A stretch of 64,000 nucleotides of DNA, from assembly GCA_026770025.1 (NCBI GenBank), contig JAMXDE010000026.1, positions 558,001 to 622,000 on the forward strand, given 5' to 3'. The position numbers and the translations under genes were made by a program. The notes beneath the pieces were generated by a model. The model was given only the letters and a program-made list of their open reading frames with translations. It was not told the origin of the DNA and searched no databases. Shown here piece by piece: positions 1-11,200 of the stretch. Within the stretch, counting starts at the first letter, position 1; each line of letters opens with the position of its first letter. Source of the DNA: Craspedostauros australis. Lineage: Eukaryota; Bacillariophyta; Bacillariophyceae; Mastogloiales; Achnanthaceae.

Positions 1-3000
1 TGGACATGAAGTCGAGAGCGTCGAAGTGGGGTTCCATCGTGCCAGTACTGATGAAGGTGCTCAGCTTCTCCACGAATTGCTCGACGGCGTGGTCAGTGGC
101 CAGTCGGAGGAGGTCTTCGTTGAGAAAGACGCTGTTGAGGTCTTTCTCGAAATGGTCCTCCATGTCCGAGTGAAAGTTGTTGTACGTCTCCTGAAATGGA
201 GTCGCTCCTTCCTCGGTCATGTTGTCGGGGTCCGGTTGCCACCAGTCAGCCATGTTGATGCTTGCTTCTTCTACTTCAGCCGCCTTTGGAGCGAACGTTG
301 GGAGGACGACGTTGGTTGGCTGTGGATTCAAGGTGTTGAATCGACCTCGGAGTCTGCGCAACAAGTAGTGAGCGTCCACCTTGAATTGGTGTAGATCGAT
401 GGAGAGAGAGTCGCTACCTTTGCGTTGGAGAGGTTCGATTGTATGTAAGCAATCGACGATAGCTTGTGAGAATGTGATGATCGATGATGAGTCGGGGTGC
501 AGTTCCCTGGGTGTTGCGGCCTGTTCGATCTCTTCCAAGGTAGCTACTGCAGGGCAGAAGTAGTAATCATCGGTGTCTTCGTCGTCCAGCCAGGCTGCTT
601 TGCCTCCCATACGTGCGTACGTGAATCGCTTTGGTTGTTTGCGAATTCTCGTGCTTTGAGGTCTTTCTGGCGTTGGCTCAGACTTAGGTATCATGGGTGG
701 CGTGGAGCTCGTCTGAATTGGCGTCGGAGCTGGAAGTGGTAATGGAGTTGCTAATTCCAATGTTGGTGATTCTCGGAGAGGTGAGCTCAATTGCGGTTGA
801 AGTGTTCGCTGATCCGGTGACTCTATAGTAGAGTCAGGTACCGGGGACTCATCGGGAGCTCCCTCTGTCGAGGACATTTGCCTGTTGGCTCCCTCTGAAA
901 CTGGCATCGGAGGGGCGAGAGCTTCACTCATGAGATCGGGGATCTGTTGTGTCATTGGTTGCGACCCTTTCGCCAATACCTGTGGCGTTCTTTCACGGAT
1001 GGTTTGTTGGTTTCGCGTATCAAAACTCGGTGGTGGAGTGTTATCGTCGTTGCGTTGTAACCGGTTGTGGTCTCGCGTGTCTGATGCGAAGATGTCGTCC
1101 TGCTCCATTGATTCCACATCGTCGTCATCGAATGGATATTGGAAGGTGGTGTCACCAAACATGCGAGTCCATTCTTCCGATTGATAGCTTGGAAGTTGCT
1201 TCAAGTCGGTAGCAATCGTTGCGAACCAGTCATCGAACACGACGTGGAACTGAGGGGTGATTGAACCTGTCCGTGGTGATAGGACTAGAGGTACGGTTGA
1301 AGCATGCTTCGTAGAGAGACCCATGTTCACGTATCTCTCTCCTCTTGGTTCCCATCGGGGTATCTTGCGTCCATCGGCCAGCGCTTTGTTAAGGACATAG
1401 ACTGGACTGCCCCATACGTGCAGGTTATGAAGTTGCTTGAGGGGAAGACGGATGCGTGATAGAACATCGTAGGGTGTGAGACCGGTGGCGGGATTAGGCA
1501 CGCGATTGTAGATGTACGCGGCGTGTACGACGGCCATTGGCCATAGTTGAGCATCAAACATCGTTGGCCAGTGGATGCTTTGATGCATCATCATGGTTCG
1601 GGCCATTGAGACAATTGTTCGAATGCTTCGCTCGGCTATTCCGTTGTGGTGATGTGCGCCGACACCTGCGAATCGATGGACTTGATGGAAGATTTCAAGG
1701 TGTTTGGAGTATTCGGGTGAGGTGAAGGTGGTGGCGTTGTCTGATAGATACGATCGTACGGGGACTCCAACATCACGACACATCAGTTCGAACCGTTCCT
1801 TGGCTTCGAGGGTGGCGTGCGTGGTTAGCGCTGCCACAGGTTCCACGTGAATGTATCCTGATGCGTGATCGACAAAGATGGCTCCGCCTTTGTACATTTC
1901 GTTTGGATCGCCTTTGCCTCGTCCTGAGAAGAGGCGTCCTGGCGTTCGACCGACGAAGTGGTCCACTGATACTTGTTTTCCAGGGAACAAGTGATCGGTG
2001 CGCAAAACTCCTTGTTTGTCACGGACGACATGTTGAGTTATTCCTGGGGAAGGGCGACGGTGCAGCTTTCCGAATTGGCATGCAGCGCAAAGCGGGAGGC
2101 TTGTGACCCTTGCCGCAGCTGTGTGCATCTTTCTAGACGATTCTGACCCGGTGAGAGTACCCGAACGCAGCAGGAACTTCACTCGACTGAAGGATAAATG
2201 TCCGAGACGATAGTGCCACCGAAGAAGTTCCTTTTGCGGTTGGGTGAGGTTCACGTTGTGGTCCGACACGGTGGAGACGATGGAAGTTAGTGCAGCTGGC
2301 ACGTCATGGATGTTGTCGGCACTGTAGCCGACTGATGTTGGTAGCCTTGTGGACTTCTTGTAATTCGCTACGATTGCGTTGCGATCGTCGTTTCCCAGGA
2401 TTCCGCTGAGTTTGCAGGAGGATTTGTTGAAAACGATCGTTTCGCCCTGATACTCTTCAAGGAGACTGGAAGTGCTGATTAGCTTGACCTTTGATTCGGG
2501 AACATGGAAAGCAGGCAGTCGCAATTTGCGAGGGCTTCCAGTTACATCAAGGACATACCATTCGACGGTTCCCAACGCATTCACTTGGATTTTCTTGAGG
2601 AATCCGTTGAGAAAGGTCGGTCTTGGTGGAGGACTTGGAGTAGAACAGAAATCGTTGAGGTCATTTGTCACAGAAATTGATGCTCCGCTGTCCCAAACGA
2701 GTTCGAATGGAGCATCGGGTGAGAGATAACTCTCAGCTTTAGCTGGAGATGCGAAAGCATTGCGATTGGAGAAGAAGGAGGCTAGACCTTGCAGAGTGAG
2801 TAGTGCGGGCATGTCATTGTCACATTGTTGCTTTTGACTTCGATCATACATCAAGTCAATTCCGCGAGTTGGGTACAGGCTCCAGAGATTTCGTGAGATG
2901 GATGAGGTGCGACCTTCTTGGCGGGGCAATTTTGCTGTCGTGGGTGTTTGGTTTTTACCATAAGTGGAATTTTTCGATTGGTTCCAGTGACGACGTTTTG

Positions 3001-5125
3001 ATCTGTGATTGCGAGTTTTGGTCCGAGCCTGGGGACGCCACACACGTTTTGTTCGTGGGGAGTTTCCTTTCGACACGTTCACGGGTTTGGGTCCATCTGG
3101 GTCGAGACTTTCCATTACGAGATCGTAGAGACTGCGTTTCACGGCTCCATTGAAGTGTGTTGGACGTTTATGCACTTGCTTGTACCGTTCTTTGACTCGT
3201 GCCTTGTTGTAGACTAGATCAGCAGAGTTGATTGAGTCAGGTCTTCGTGGTACGTTCGTGTGGAGGAGTAGTAGAGTTACGGCAATTAGCATCCAGGCAT
3301 TTGCTGCCGCGATGTACCACCCATACTCTACTCCGATAGTGATGACTTGGAGTGAGGCGAAGAGGAGAACCATTCCAACGATGCTACCGAAGTAGTTGAA
3401 GGAAGTGAAGAGGTTCCAGACGAGAGACCACCAGGTGTCTTCGTCTTGACTGGAGGCTGCTGTGAAGCATGTCCACGCAGCCATGTCAATGGAGAGGTTG
3501 TCCTGTTTAGGAGCTTGCTTGCCCTTTGCCTTCGCCTTGAACTTGAAGTTGTCCTGATGACTCTCAGTGTTGTGCGAGAGACGCCAGCGGCGGCACTTGG
3601 CGCACCACATGAACGTCTTGTCGTTGACAAGCTTGCGCTGTGGTTCACCGGGCTTGGGAGCTTTGGACGACCAGCCCTGGCTGGCGTTGCGTTTGGCGTC
3701 GCGTTCCTTGGGCTTCTTGAAGTTGTTTCTCCTTCCGTCGTTCTTGGAGAAACCCTTGTGTTGCTCGAGAACGTTGGCGCTTGGATTCTGGACGGCGTTG
3801 TTGGCGTACGAGTACCTGGGCACGTTGCTGTCTCTGGTACGCCTGATGGCATGCCAGCGATTTCCGCGCACCTCGTTTTCGTACGACGCCTCGGCCTTGT
3901 TGCAGATTGCCATCCATGTGAGATCTTTTGCGGCAAGCTGGGGGCGAGCGTACTCGTACGTGAAGACGGGGAGACGCATGAGGATTTCCTCAAGGTTATC
4001 CTTCATCACATAGAGAGGACGTCGGTACTGTTCACCAGACCGGATCTGTCCTCCAGCCTGCAGGAAGGCGTCGAGGATCGTTCGGAGGAGACGAAGGTCG
4101 AAGCGACCGGCGTCGTCGAGGCGCTTGCAAAGAGCACGGAGGTGGACTGCCATGAGACCAACGTTCTCGTTTGGAAAACGTCTGCAGTTGACTTCGCGGA
4201 TCTTGGCTGCGAGGGCGTCTTGTTCATCCAAGGAGTTGGCCGAGTTGCTGTTCATGAACTCAACGAAGAGAGTGATGAAGTTATCGTGGAACTTCGGCTC
4301 GATTCGGTTCATGAGTTGGTCTTCGAGGGCTGGATCAAGACTGTCACGGAAGAACGCTGAGGCTGTCTCGTTGTTCTGGACGTCGTAGTGATCCCACTTC
4401 AGATGGAACTCGTCGAAGTGCTTGGTGGCATCTTCAAGAGTGAAGGCGGCTGGTGAGTCCAAGACGCAAGTCATTCCTGACTCTGCGTTGGCGTCAGCGA
4501 TGTACGCCATGGTGAGGAGTCCGGTTCTTGCCATGTGGTTTCGCACCAGGCGAATGAACTGCTGGATGTTCCCTCCTTTCTTGAACTTGTCGGTGAGTCC
4601 TTGCTCTCGCTTGGACTGGTTGGTTGAGTCAGCACCGTTATGGAGGATTCTCTGTTGTTGAGAGTTGGTCCACCTGGTGTGTGACTCGTCTTGGAGGCCC
4701 GTCCAATGCCCGTTCGGCGCGCCTGCGGTCCAGGGCACCCAGTTGCGTCCTTGCTTGAGGATGCCTCCCATGATGGGAACGGTTGGTTTCCCAGAGAGGT
4801 CGTGGTCGTCGTCTTCGCTGTCCTCTTCTGACTTTCTGCTCTTCTTGGGCATGGGGGTTTCCATGTCGAAGATGCTGTCGCCGAGGAAGGACTGTTCCGT
4901 TCGAGGTCTTGTGTCGCCAGCGGAGCGGCTGCGCTCGAGACCGGGACGGCTTGGGGTCGTGGTGGCTGTCGCCGCTGCTTGGGCAGTGGCTATGGCCGCG
5001 TTTGCTGCTTCTGCAGCGGCTTCGGCCGCCAATGTCGCCTGTGTGAGGCGAGCGTTCTCGACCGTGATCGCTTCGAGCTGCGCTTGCAGCTCTTCCAGCG
5101 TGGCAGGGGTTGTCTCTTCCGCCAT
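1..5125 (-). CDS. Copia gag-pol polyprotein, copy 1 (C-terminal end outside window)
   Basis: Minus-strand frame opening at the ATG at 5125 and running without a stop to the window edge, so at least 1,708 codons are visible. It is the near-identical partner of the polyprotein at 8286-15550, with positions related by x = 13410 or 13411 minus x. Gag, the zinc motif, the hydrophobic hairpin, protease, integrase and the region before reverse transcriptase are inside the window; reverse transcriptase and RNase H must lie to the left. The ATG context and the MAEETTPATLEELQAQ start favour 5125. Unlike copy 2, the gag frame here is continuous: the stretch around 4972 has one base more than copy 2 has near 8439. 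Role by family: virus-like particle, proteolysis, integration and reverse transcription. Copy 1 may therefore be the functional version, but its 3' end is unseen. Confidence 0.9.
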   Translation of the reverse strand, partial: MAEETTPATLEELQAQLEAITVENARLTQATLAAEAAAEAANAAIATAQAAATATTTPSRPGLERSRSAGDTRPRTEQSFLGDSIFDMETPMPKKSRKSEEDSEDDDHDLSGKPTVPIMGGILKQGRNWVPWTAGAPNGHWTGLQDESHTRWTNSQQQRILHNGADSTNQSKREQGLTDKFKKGGNIQQFIRLVRNHMARTGLLTMAYIADANAESGMTCVLDSPAAFTLEDATKHFDEFHLKWDHYDVQNNETASAFFRDSLDPALEDQLMNRIEPKFHDNFITLFVEFMNSNSANSLDEQDALAAKIREVNCRRFPNENVGLMAVHLRALCKRLDDAGRFDLRLLRTILDAFLQAGGQIRSGEQYRRPLYVMKDNLEEILMRLPVFTYEYARPQLAAKDLTWMAICNKAEASYENEVRGNRWHAIRRTRDSNVPRYSYANNAVQNPSANVLEQHKGFSKNDGRRNNFKKPKERDAKRNASQGWSSKAPKPGEPQRKLVNDKTFMWCAKCRRWRLSHNTESHQDNFKFKAKAKGKQAPKQDNLSIDMAAWTCFTAASSQDEDTWWSLVWNLFTSFNYFGSIVGMVLLFASLQVITIGVEYGWYIAAANAWMLIAVTLLLLHTNVPRRPDSINSADLVYNKARVKERYKQVHKRPTHFNGAVKRSLYDLVMESLDPDGPKPVNVSKGNSPRTKRVWRPQARTKTRNHRSKRRHWNQSKNSTYGKNQTPTTAKLPRQEGRTSSISRNLWSLYPTRGIDLMYDRSQKQQCDNDMPALLTLQGLASFFSNRNAFASPAKAESYLSPDAPFELVWDSGASISVTNDLNDFCSTPSPPPRPTFLNGFLKKIQVNALGTVEWYVLDVTGSPRKLRLPAFHVPESKVKLISTSSLLEEYQGETIVFNKSSCKLSGILGNDDRNAIVANYKKSTRLPTSVGYSADNIHDVPAALTSIVSTVSDHNVNLTQPQKELLRWHYRLGHLSFSRVKFLLRSGTLTGSESSRKMHTAAARVTSLPLCAACQFGKLHRRPSPGITQHVVRDKQGVLRTDHLFPGKQVSVDHFVGRTPGRLFSGRGKGDPNEMYKGGAIFVDHASGYIHVEPVAALTTHATLEAKERFELMCRDVGVPVRSYLSDNATTFTSPEYSKHLEIFHQVHRFAGVGAHHHNGIAERSIRTIVSMARTMMMHQSIHWPTMFDAQLWPMAVVHAAYIYNRVPNPATGLTPYDVLSRIRLPLKQLHNLHVWGSPVYVLNKALADGRKIPRWEPRGERYVNMGLSTKHASTVPLVLSPRTGSITPQFHVVFDDWFATIATDLKQLPSYQSEEWTRMFGDTTFQYPFDDDDVESMEQDDIFASDTRDHNRLQRNDDNTPPPSFDTRNQQTIRERTPQVLAKGSQPMTQQIPDLMSEALAPPMPVSEGANRQMSSTEGAPDESPVPDSTIESPDQRTLQPQLSSPLRESPTLELATPLPLPAPTPIQTSSTPPMIPKSEPTPERPQSTRIRKQPKRFTYARMGGKAAWLDDEDTDDYYFCPAVATLEEIEQAATPRELHPDSSSIITFSQAIVDCLHTIEPLQRKGSDSLSIDLHQFKVDAHYLLRRLRGRFNTLNPQPTNVVLPTFAPKAAEVEEASINMADWWQPDPDNMTEEGATPFQETYNNFHSDMEDHFEKDLNSVFLNEDLLRLATDHAVEQFVEKLSTFISTGTMEPHFDALDFMS

Positions 5126-5535
5126 GATGGATGACGGGGACTTCTCGAATAGTCTTCGGACTTCGAGGGGATCGATCTGTTTGCCTTCTCTTGCTCTTGC
5201 TCGACTTCACTTCGTTGGGAAGGTGTGCACTGAAGTTCGATGCAGGCTTGGAGGGGCTCGCACTCGGTCGGCGAGTGCGGTTATTGCTTGCTTTGGCAGA
5301 GGCTACTGAAGTTCGACCTTGGGTCGCTTACCTTCAGCTGGGACTTTTGTCCTCTTGAGTGGCTCGGTTTTCGAGCGGTGGGGATCTGATTTCAGATCAG
5401 ATGCATGCGGTGAGGACGTGGTCCTTGTTGGAAGCTCGGTCTTCGAGCTGTGCCTTTTGGCTTCGTCTCAGAGAGACTCTTGCGATCGGTTGGCAGAGGA
5501 AGATGCTCGGTGGAGTTGATAAGAGAGTATTTGGC

Positions 5536-5553
5536 AACCACTCGCAGCTACCA
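5536..5553 (-). promoter_or_regulatory. Primer binding site of copia copy 1
   Basis: Read on the minus strand, TGGTAGCTGCGAGTGG starts on the last base of the 5' LTR. The opening TGG pairs with tRNA CCA. The following TAGCTGC would pair with an acceptor end carrying the A1:U72 pair typical of eukaryotic initiator Met tRNA, so initiator tRNA is the likely primer (inference). The same motif follows the 5' LTRs at 7857 and 44228. Confidence 0.6.
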
Positions 5554-6239
5554 GTTAGGATTCGTGCGTAGGCGTCGCGAATCGGTGGAGAATGCCTCGT
5601 GAATCTGCCGGCTTCGGGATAGCCGTGTGATGCAGTTCAAGAGAGGTGTGCTGTTTGAATAGTTATAACTTGTAACGATGAGAAGTAGAGTGCTTTGTAG
5701 CTAATCCTTGTCTGTTATTATGAGTTAGCTTATTGGTGTTGGTAGGGTGAAGAAACGATGCCACACAACTTGGCGAGACCCTGCACTGATGCACTTGATT
5801 CAGTGCAACAGAGCAGACAGTCAATACAGTACCTTGCTCTCCGCACATGTAGTTACACTGCAGTGTAGGTCATGACAATCAGTGGTGACGGTCATGAAGC
5901 AGTGGCTGTGGCTGAAGCTGACACTCGGATTCCATTGCTTGAGTTGAAGCAAGTTGGATACGCATGCTGAGACCACGGTGGTAGTGTGGTAGTCATCAGC
6001 AATGAAGGAATCGAGATAAGTTTTAGTAAGGAGGATCTGAAGAGCATATAGTTCCCAGGTGGGGTGTGAGTCAGGTCGGTCAGGTTTGAGTCATGATGGA
6101 TTCGTGAATGGAGGAGAGAAAGGAGGAGAAAAAGGTTTGGTGGTCAATCAAGTCGGAAGATTTCGCGCCAAAACAGGAATTTCTCCCATCGGGTTGATAC
6201 CGTGTTCGGTACTAGTCTGTCCCTCATTGAATCTCAACT
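5553..6239 (-). repeat. 5' LTR of copia copy 1
   Basis: 687-bp LTR reading AGTTGAGATTC to ATCCTAACT on the minus strand. It is almost identical to the 3' LTR of copy 2 (15634-16320) but shows clear differences from the 5' LTR of copy 2 (7173-7857), for example where copy 2 reads ACTACAACACACC. Its outer flank on minus is CACCT, which equals the flank outside the 3' LTR of copy 2 and not that of its own visible neighbour. These facts are the basis of the inversion described in the findings. Confidence 0.9.
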
Positions 6240-6443
6240 AGGTGCATGATGCATGACATGATGAAGCAGGAGACAGCACTACATGAGCAAGGACAAGACT
6301 GTGTGCTACTGTGGATTATGTATGCTATGGCAAATGGAATTGAAAGAGATGGAGATGTTGTACTCACAGTTCCAACAATGCAACAACAGGAATAGGTAAT
6401 CAGATACTACTACTAGAGACTGGGTTACCCCGGATTTCCAACA
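6240..6443 (+). repeat. Displaced distal part of the 3' LTR of the gag-only element
   Basis: Starts with AGGTG, the duplicated target of a copia insertion, and ends CCCCGGATTTCCAACA. The same ending closes the gag-only element's 5' LTR at 18813 (minus strand). The two also align over the preceding ~120 bp, including CTCACAG and the AAAGAG..GAT run. The proximal part of this LTR is at 16321-16920 on the minus strand. The piece here is in the opposite orientation, as expected if the segment between the two copia copies was flipped. Confidence 0.75.
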
Positions 6444-6595
6444 TGCTTCAAGCAAGGACACATCTACTCTTACTGTGTCGATTGCCCAGCCCAGCCACTC
6501 CTCATCGATCTACCAGATGGTGTGGACGTGGCAAAGCCGACGACTCACGAAGAGCGAGATCGCCGCCGCGCGATGCTTGCCAAGGAGGAGTCACT
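6444..6595 (+). other. Coding-like fragment with a Cys/His motif
   Basis: Plus-strand frame open for about 50 codons, with CFKQGHIYSYCVDC near the start and a charged HEERDRRRAMLAKEE near the end. It has no own start or stop and is cut off by the LTR that begins at 6596. It looks like a piece of a gene that received the LTR, but I cannot assign a family. Confidence 0.3.
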
Positions 6596-7172
6596 TGTTG
6601 GCAAGTTCCGCTCACAGTAACCTACGATCGTGGAAGATGGTGTTGGTTGATAGTCGTTCATTTGCTATTTCATTACTTGGCTACTCCGATCCTCTCGGTG
6701 TACGCCGTTCTCTTGCCCGATGCTCTCGGCGCTTCAATCTGTTTCGTAGATTCGGTCTCCGACTATGAGTCGGTACGCGAGATGCTCTCTCGCTCCTCTC
6801 TTTATTCTCTCTCTCTCTCAACATCGTGTGTTCGTGCTACACGATACTCCGTGTTCGATGCGTACTCCGCATTCGACACTCCGTTCGTTCAGTACTGGCT
6901 CCTACTCCATGAGTACTTACCATTTGAAGTTCATCTTCAGTATCCATGATGCTGATCGTCTTTGGTCATCAGATCTTCGCCTCCTGCTCTGACTTGGAGA
7001 CAGATGTCGACGTGGTGACATGATGACATCCTGTCGACGTCAGTAGGCGTCCTTCTGCTCTCCAGATGTCATGTTCCATTGGTGATGCAGCAGCCTGTCA
7101 GATGATATCGTCATCTGAGGTTTAGTTGGGAAGTACCTCGAGATTCTCTTGGTACCATTGATGGATGGACGG
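6596..7172 (+). repeat. LTR of the TGTTGGCAAG family, truncated by copia copy 2
   Basis: Begins TGTTGGCAAGTTCCGCTCAC and matches the reverse complement of the complete 793-bp solo LTR at 29259-30051. It stops after GACGG, where the copia LTR begins. The two uninterrupted relatives show the empty site: CCGTC at 24444-24448 and at 29476-29480. About 216 bp of this LTR is missing here and should lie beyond the left edge of the window, next to the far LTR of copy 1. Confidence 0.85.
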
Positions 7173-7857
7173 AGTTGAGATTCAATGAGGGACAGACTAT
7201 TACCGAACACGGTATCAACCCGATGGGAGAAATTCTTGTTTTGGCGTGAAATCTTCCGACTTGATTGACCACCAAATCTTTTCTCCTCCTTTCTCTCCTC
7301 CATTCACGAATCCGTCATGACTCAAACCTGACCGACCTGACTCACACCCCACCTGGGAACTATATGCTCTTCAGATCCTCCTTACTACAACACACCTCAA
7401 TTCCTTCATACTGATGACCACCACACTACCACCGTGGTCTCAACATGCGTATCCAACTTGCTTCAACTCAAGCAATGGAATCCGAGTGTCAGCTTCAGCC
7501 ACAGCCACTGCTTCATGACCGTCACCACTGATTGTCATGACCTACACTGCAGTGTAACTACATGTGCGGAGAGCAAAGTACTGTATTGATTGTCTACTCT
7601 GTTGCACTGAATCAAGTGCATCAGTGCAGGGTCTCGCCAAGTTGTGTGGCATCGTTTCTTCACCCTACTAACACCAATAAGCTAACTCATAAAAACAGAC
7701 AAGGATTAGCTACAAAGCACTCTACTTCTCATCGTTATACGTTATAACTATTCAAACAGTACACCTCTCTTGAACTGCATCACACGGCTATCCCGAAGCC
7801 GGCAGATTCACGAGGCATTCTCCACCGATTCGCGACGCCTACGCACGAATCCTAACT
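7173..7857 (+). repeat. 5' LTR of copia copy 2
   Basis: 685 bp, AGTTGAGATTC to ATCCTAACT. It starts directly after GACGG inside the older LTR at 6596. It carries differences from the 3' LTR of the same element, for example near 7387-7412 and in the reading MCGEQSTVLIVYS instead of MCGEQGTVLTVCS. Confidence 0.9.
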
Positions 7858-7874
7858 GGTAGCTGCGAGTGGTT
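7857..7874 (+). promoter_or_regulatory. Primer binding site of copia copy 2
   Basis: TGGTAGCTGCGAGTGGTT begins on the last LTR base, as in copy 1 and in the element at 43686. It is the expected position for minus-strand DNA priming, probably by initiator Met tRNA (inferred from the acceptor-end match only). Confidence 0.6.
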
Positions 7875-8285
7875 GCCAAATACTCTCTAATCAACTCCAC
7901 CGAGCATCTTCCTCTGCCAACCGATCGCAAGAGTCTCTCTGAGACGAAGCCAAAAGGCACAGCTCGCAAACCGAGCCTCCATCAAAGGACCACGTCCTCA
8001 TCGCATGCATCTGATTTGAAATCAGACTCCAACGCTCGAAAAACCGAGCCACTCACGAGGACAAAAGTCCCAGCTGAAGGTAAGCGACCCAAGGTCGGAC
8101 CTCAGTAGCCTCTGCCAAAGCAAGCAATAACCGCACTCGCCGACCGAGTGCGAGCCTCCCCAAGCCTGCATCGAACTTCAGTGCACACCTTCCCAACGAA
8201 GTGAAGCCGAGCAAGAGCAAGAGAAGGCAAACAGATCGATCCCCTCGAAGTCCGAAGACCATTCGAGAAGTCCCCGTCATCCATC

Positions 8286-11200
8286 ATGGCGGAAGAGACA
8301 ACCCCTGCCACGCTGGAAGAGCTGCAAGCGCAGCTCGAAGCGATCACGGTCGAGAACGCCCGCCTCACACAGGCGACATTGGCGGCCGAAGCCGCTGCAG
8401 AAGCAGCAAACGCGGCTATAGCCACTGCCCAAGCAGCGGCTCAGCCACCACGACCCCAAGCCGTCCCGGTCTCGAGCGCAGCCGCTCCGCTGGCGACACA
8501 AGACCTCGAACGGAACAGTCCTTCCTCGGCGACAGCATCTTCGACATGGAAACTCCCATGCCCAAGAAGAGCAGAAAGTCAGAAGAGGACAGCGAAGACG
8601 ACGACCACGACCTCTCTGGGAAACCAACCGTTCCCATCATGGGAGGCATCCTCAAGCAAGGACGCAACTGGGTGCCCTGGACCGCAGGCGCGCCGAACGG
8701 GCATTGGACGGGCCTCCAAGACGAGTCACACACCAGGTGGACCAACTCTCAACAACAGAGAATCCTCCATAACGGTGCTGACTCCACCAACCAGTCCAAG
8801 CGAGAGCAAGGACTCGCCGACAAGTTCAAGAAAGGAGGGAACATCCAGCAGTTCATCCGCCTGGTGCGAAACCACATGGCAAGAACCGGACTCCTCACCA
8901 TGGCGTACATCGCTGACGCCAACGCAGAGTCAGGAATGACTTGCGTCTTGGACTCACCAGCCGCCTTCACTCTTGAAGATGCCACCAAGCACTTCGACGA
9001 GTTCCATCTGAAGTGGGATCACTACGACGTCCAGAACAACGAGACAGCCTCAGCGTTCTTCCGTGACAGTCTTGATCCAGCCCTCGAAGACCAACTCATG
9101 AACCGAATCGAGCCGAAGTTCCACGATAACTTCATCACTCTCTTCGTTGAGTTCATGAACAGCAACTCGGCCAACTCCTTGGATGAACAAGACGCCCTCG
9201 CAGCCAAGATCCGCGAAGTCAACTGCAGACGTTTTCCAAACGAGAACGTTGGTCTCATGGCAGTCCACCTCCGTGCTCTTTGCAAGCGCCTCGACGACGC
9301 CGGTCGCTTCGACCTTCGTCTCCTCCGAACGATCCTCGACGCCTTCCTGCAGGCTGGAGGACAGATCCGGTCTGGTGAACAGTACCGACGTCCTCTCTAT
9401 GTGATGAAGGATAACCTTGAGGAAATCCTCATGCGTCTCCCCGTCTTCACGTACGAGTACGCTCGCCCCCAGCTTGCCGCAAAAGATCTCACATGGATGG
9501 CAATCTGCAACAAGGCCGAGGCGTCGTACGAAAACGAGGTGCGCGGAAATCGCTGGCATGCCATCAGGCGTACCAGAGACAGCAACGTGCCCAGGTACTC
9601 GTACGCCAACAACGCCGTCCAGAATCCAAGCGCCAACGTTCTCGAGCAACACAAGGGTTTCTCCAAGAACGACGGAAGGAGAAACAACTTCAAGAAGCCC
9701 AAGGAACGCGACGCCAAACGCAACGCCAGCCAGGGCTGGTCGTCCAAAGCTCCCAAGCCCGGTGAACCACAGCGCAAGCTTGTCAACGACAAGACGTTCA
9801 TGTGGTGCGCCAAGTGCCGCCGCTGGCGTCTCTCGCACAACACTGAGAGTCATCAGGACAACTTCAAGTTCAAGGCGAAGGCAAAGGGCAAGCAAGCTCC
9901 TAAACAGGACAACCTCTCCATTGACATGGCTGCGTGGACATGCTTCACAGCAGCCTCCAGTCAAGACGAAGACACCTGGTGGTCTCTCGTCTGGAACCTC
10001 TTCACTTCCTTCAACTACTTCGGTAGCATCGTTGGAATGGTTCTCCTCTTCGCCTCACTCCAAGTCATCACTATCGGAGTAGAGTATGGGTGGTACATCG
10101 CGGCAGCAAATGCCTGGATGCTAATTGCCGTAACTCTACTACTCCTCCACACGAACGTACCACGAAGACCTGACTCAATCAACTCTGCTGATCTAGTCTA
10201 CAACAAGGCACGAGTCAAAGAACGGTACAAGCAAGTGCATAAACGTCCAACACACTTCAATGGAGCCGTGAAACGCAGTCTCTACGATCTCGTAATGGAA
10301 AGTCTCGACCCAGATGGACCCAAACCCGTGAACGTGTCGAAAGGAAACTCCCCACGAACAAAACGTGTGTGGCGTCCCCAGGCTCGGACCAAAACTCGCA
10401 ATCACAGATCAAAACGTCGTCACTGGAACCAATCGAAAAATTCCACTTATGGTAAAAACCAAACACCCACGACAGCAAAATTGCCCCGCCAAGAAGGTCG
10501 CACCTCATCCATCTCACGAAATCTCTGGAGCCTGTACCCAACTCGCGGAATTGACTTGATGTATGATCGAAGTCAAAAGCAACAATGTGACAATGACATG
10601 CCCGCACTACTCACTCTGCAAGGTCTAGCCTCCTTCTTCTCCAATCGCAATGCTTTCGCATCTCCAGCTAAAGCTGAGAGTTATCTCTCACCCGATGCTC
10701 CATTCGAACTCGTTTGGGACAGCGGAGCATCAATTTCTGTGACAAATGACCTCAACGATTTCTGTTCTACTCCAAGTCCTCCACCAAGACCGACCTTTCT
10801 CAACGGATTCCTCAAGAAAATCCAAGTGAATGCGTTGGGAACCGTCGAATGGTATGTCCTTGATGTAACTGGAAGCCCTCGCAAATTGCGACTGCCTGCT
10901 TTCCATGTTCCCGAATCAAAGGTCAAGCTAATCAGCACTTCCAGTCTCCTTGAAGAGTATCAGGGCGAAACGATCGTTTTCAACAAATCCTCCTGCAAAC
11001 TCAGCGGAATCCTGGGAAACGACGATCGCAACGCAATCGTAGCGAATTACAAGAAGTCCACAAGGCTACCAACATCAGTCGGCTACAGTGCCGACAACAT
11101 CCATGACGTGCCAGCTGCACTAACTTCCATCGTCTCCACCGTGTCGGACCACAACGTGAACCTCACCCAACCGCAAAAGGAACTTCTTCGGTGGCACTAT

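Noticed and set aside
3446..4360. 304-codon frame opposite gag, present at 3446-4360 (+) and again at 9050-9964 (-)
   Set aside because: It is antisense to the gag frame. Its presence in both copies is no evidence because the copies are nearly identical; it is absent from the related element at 43686.
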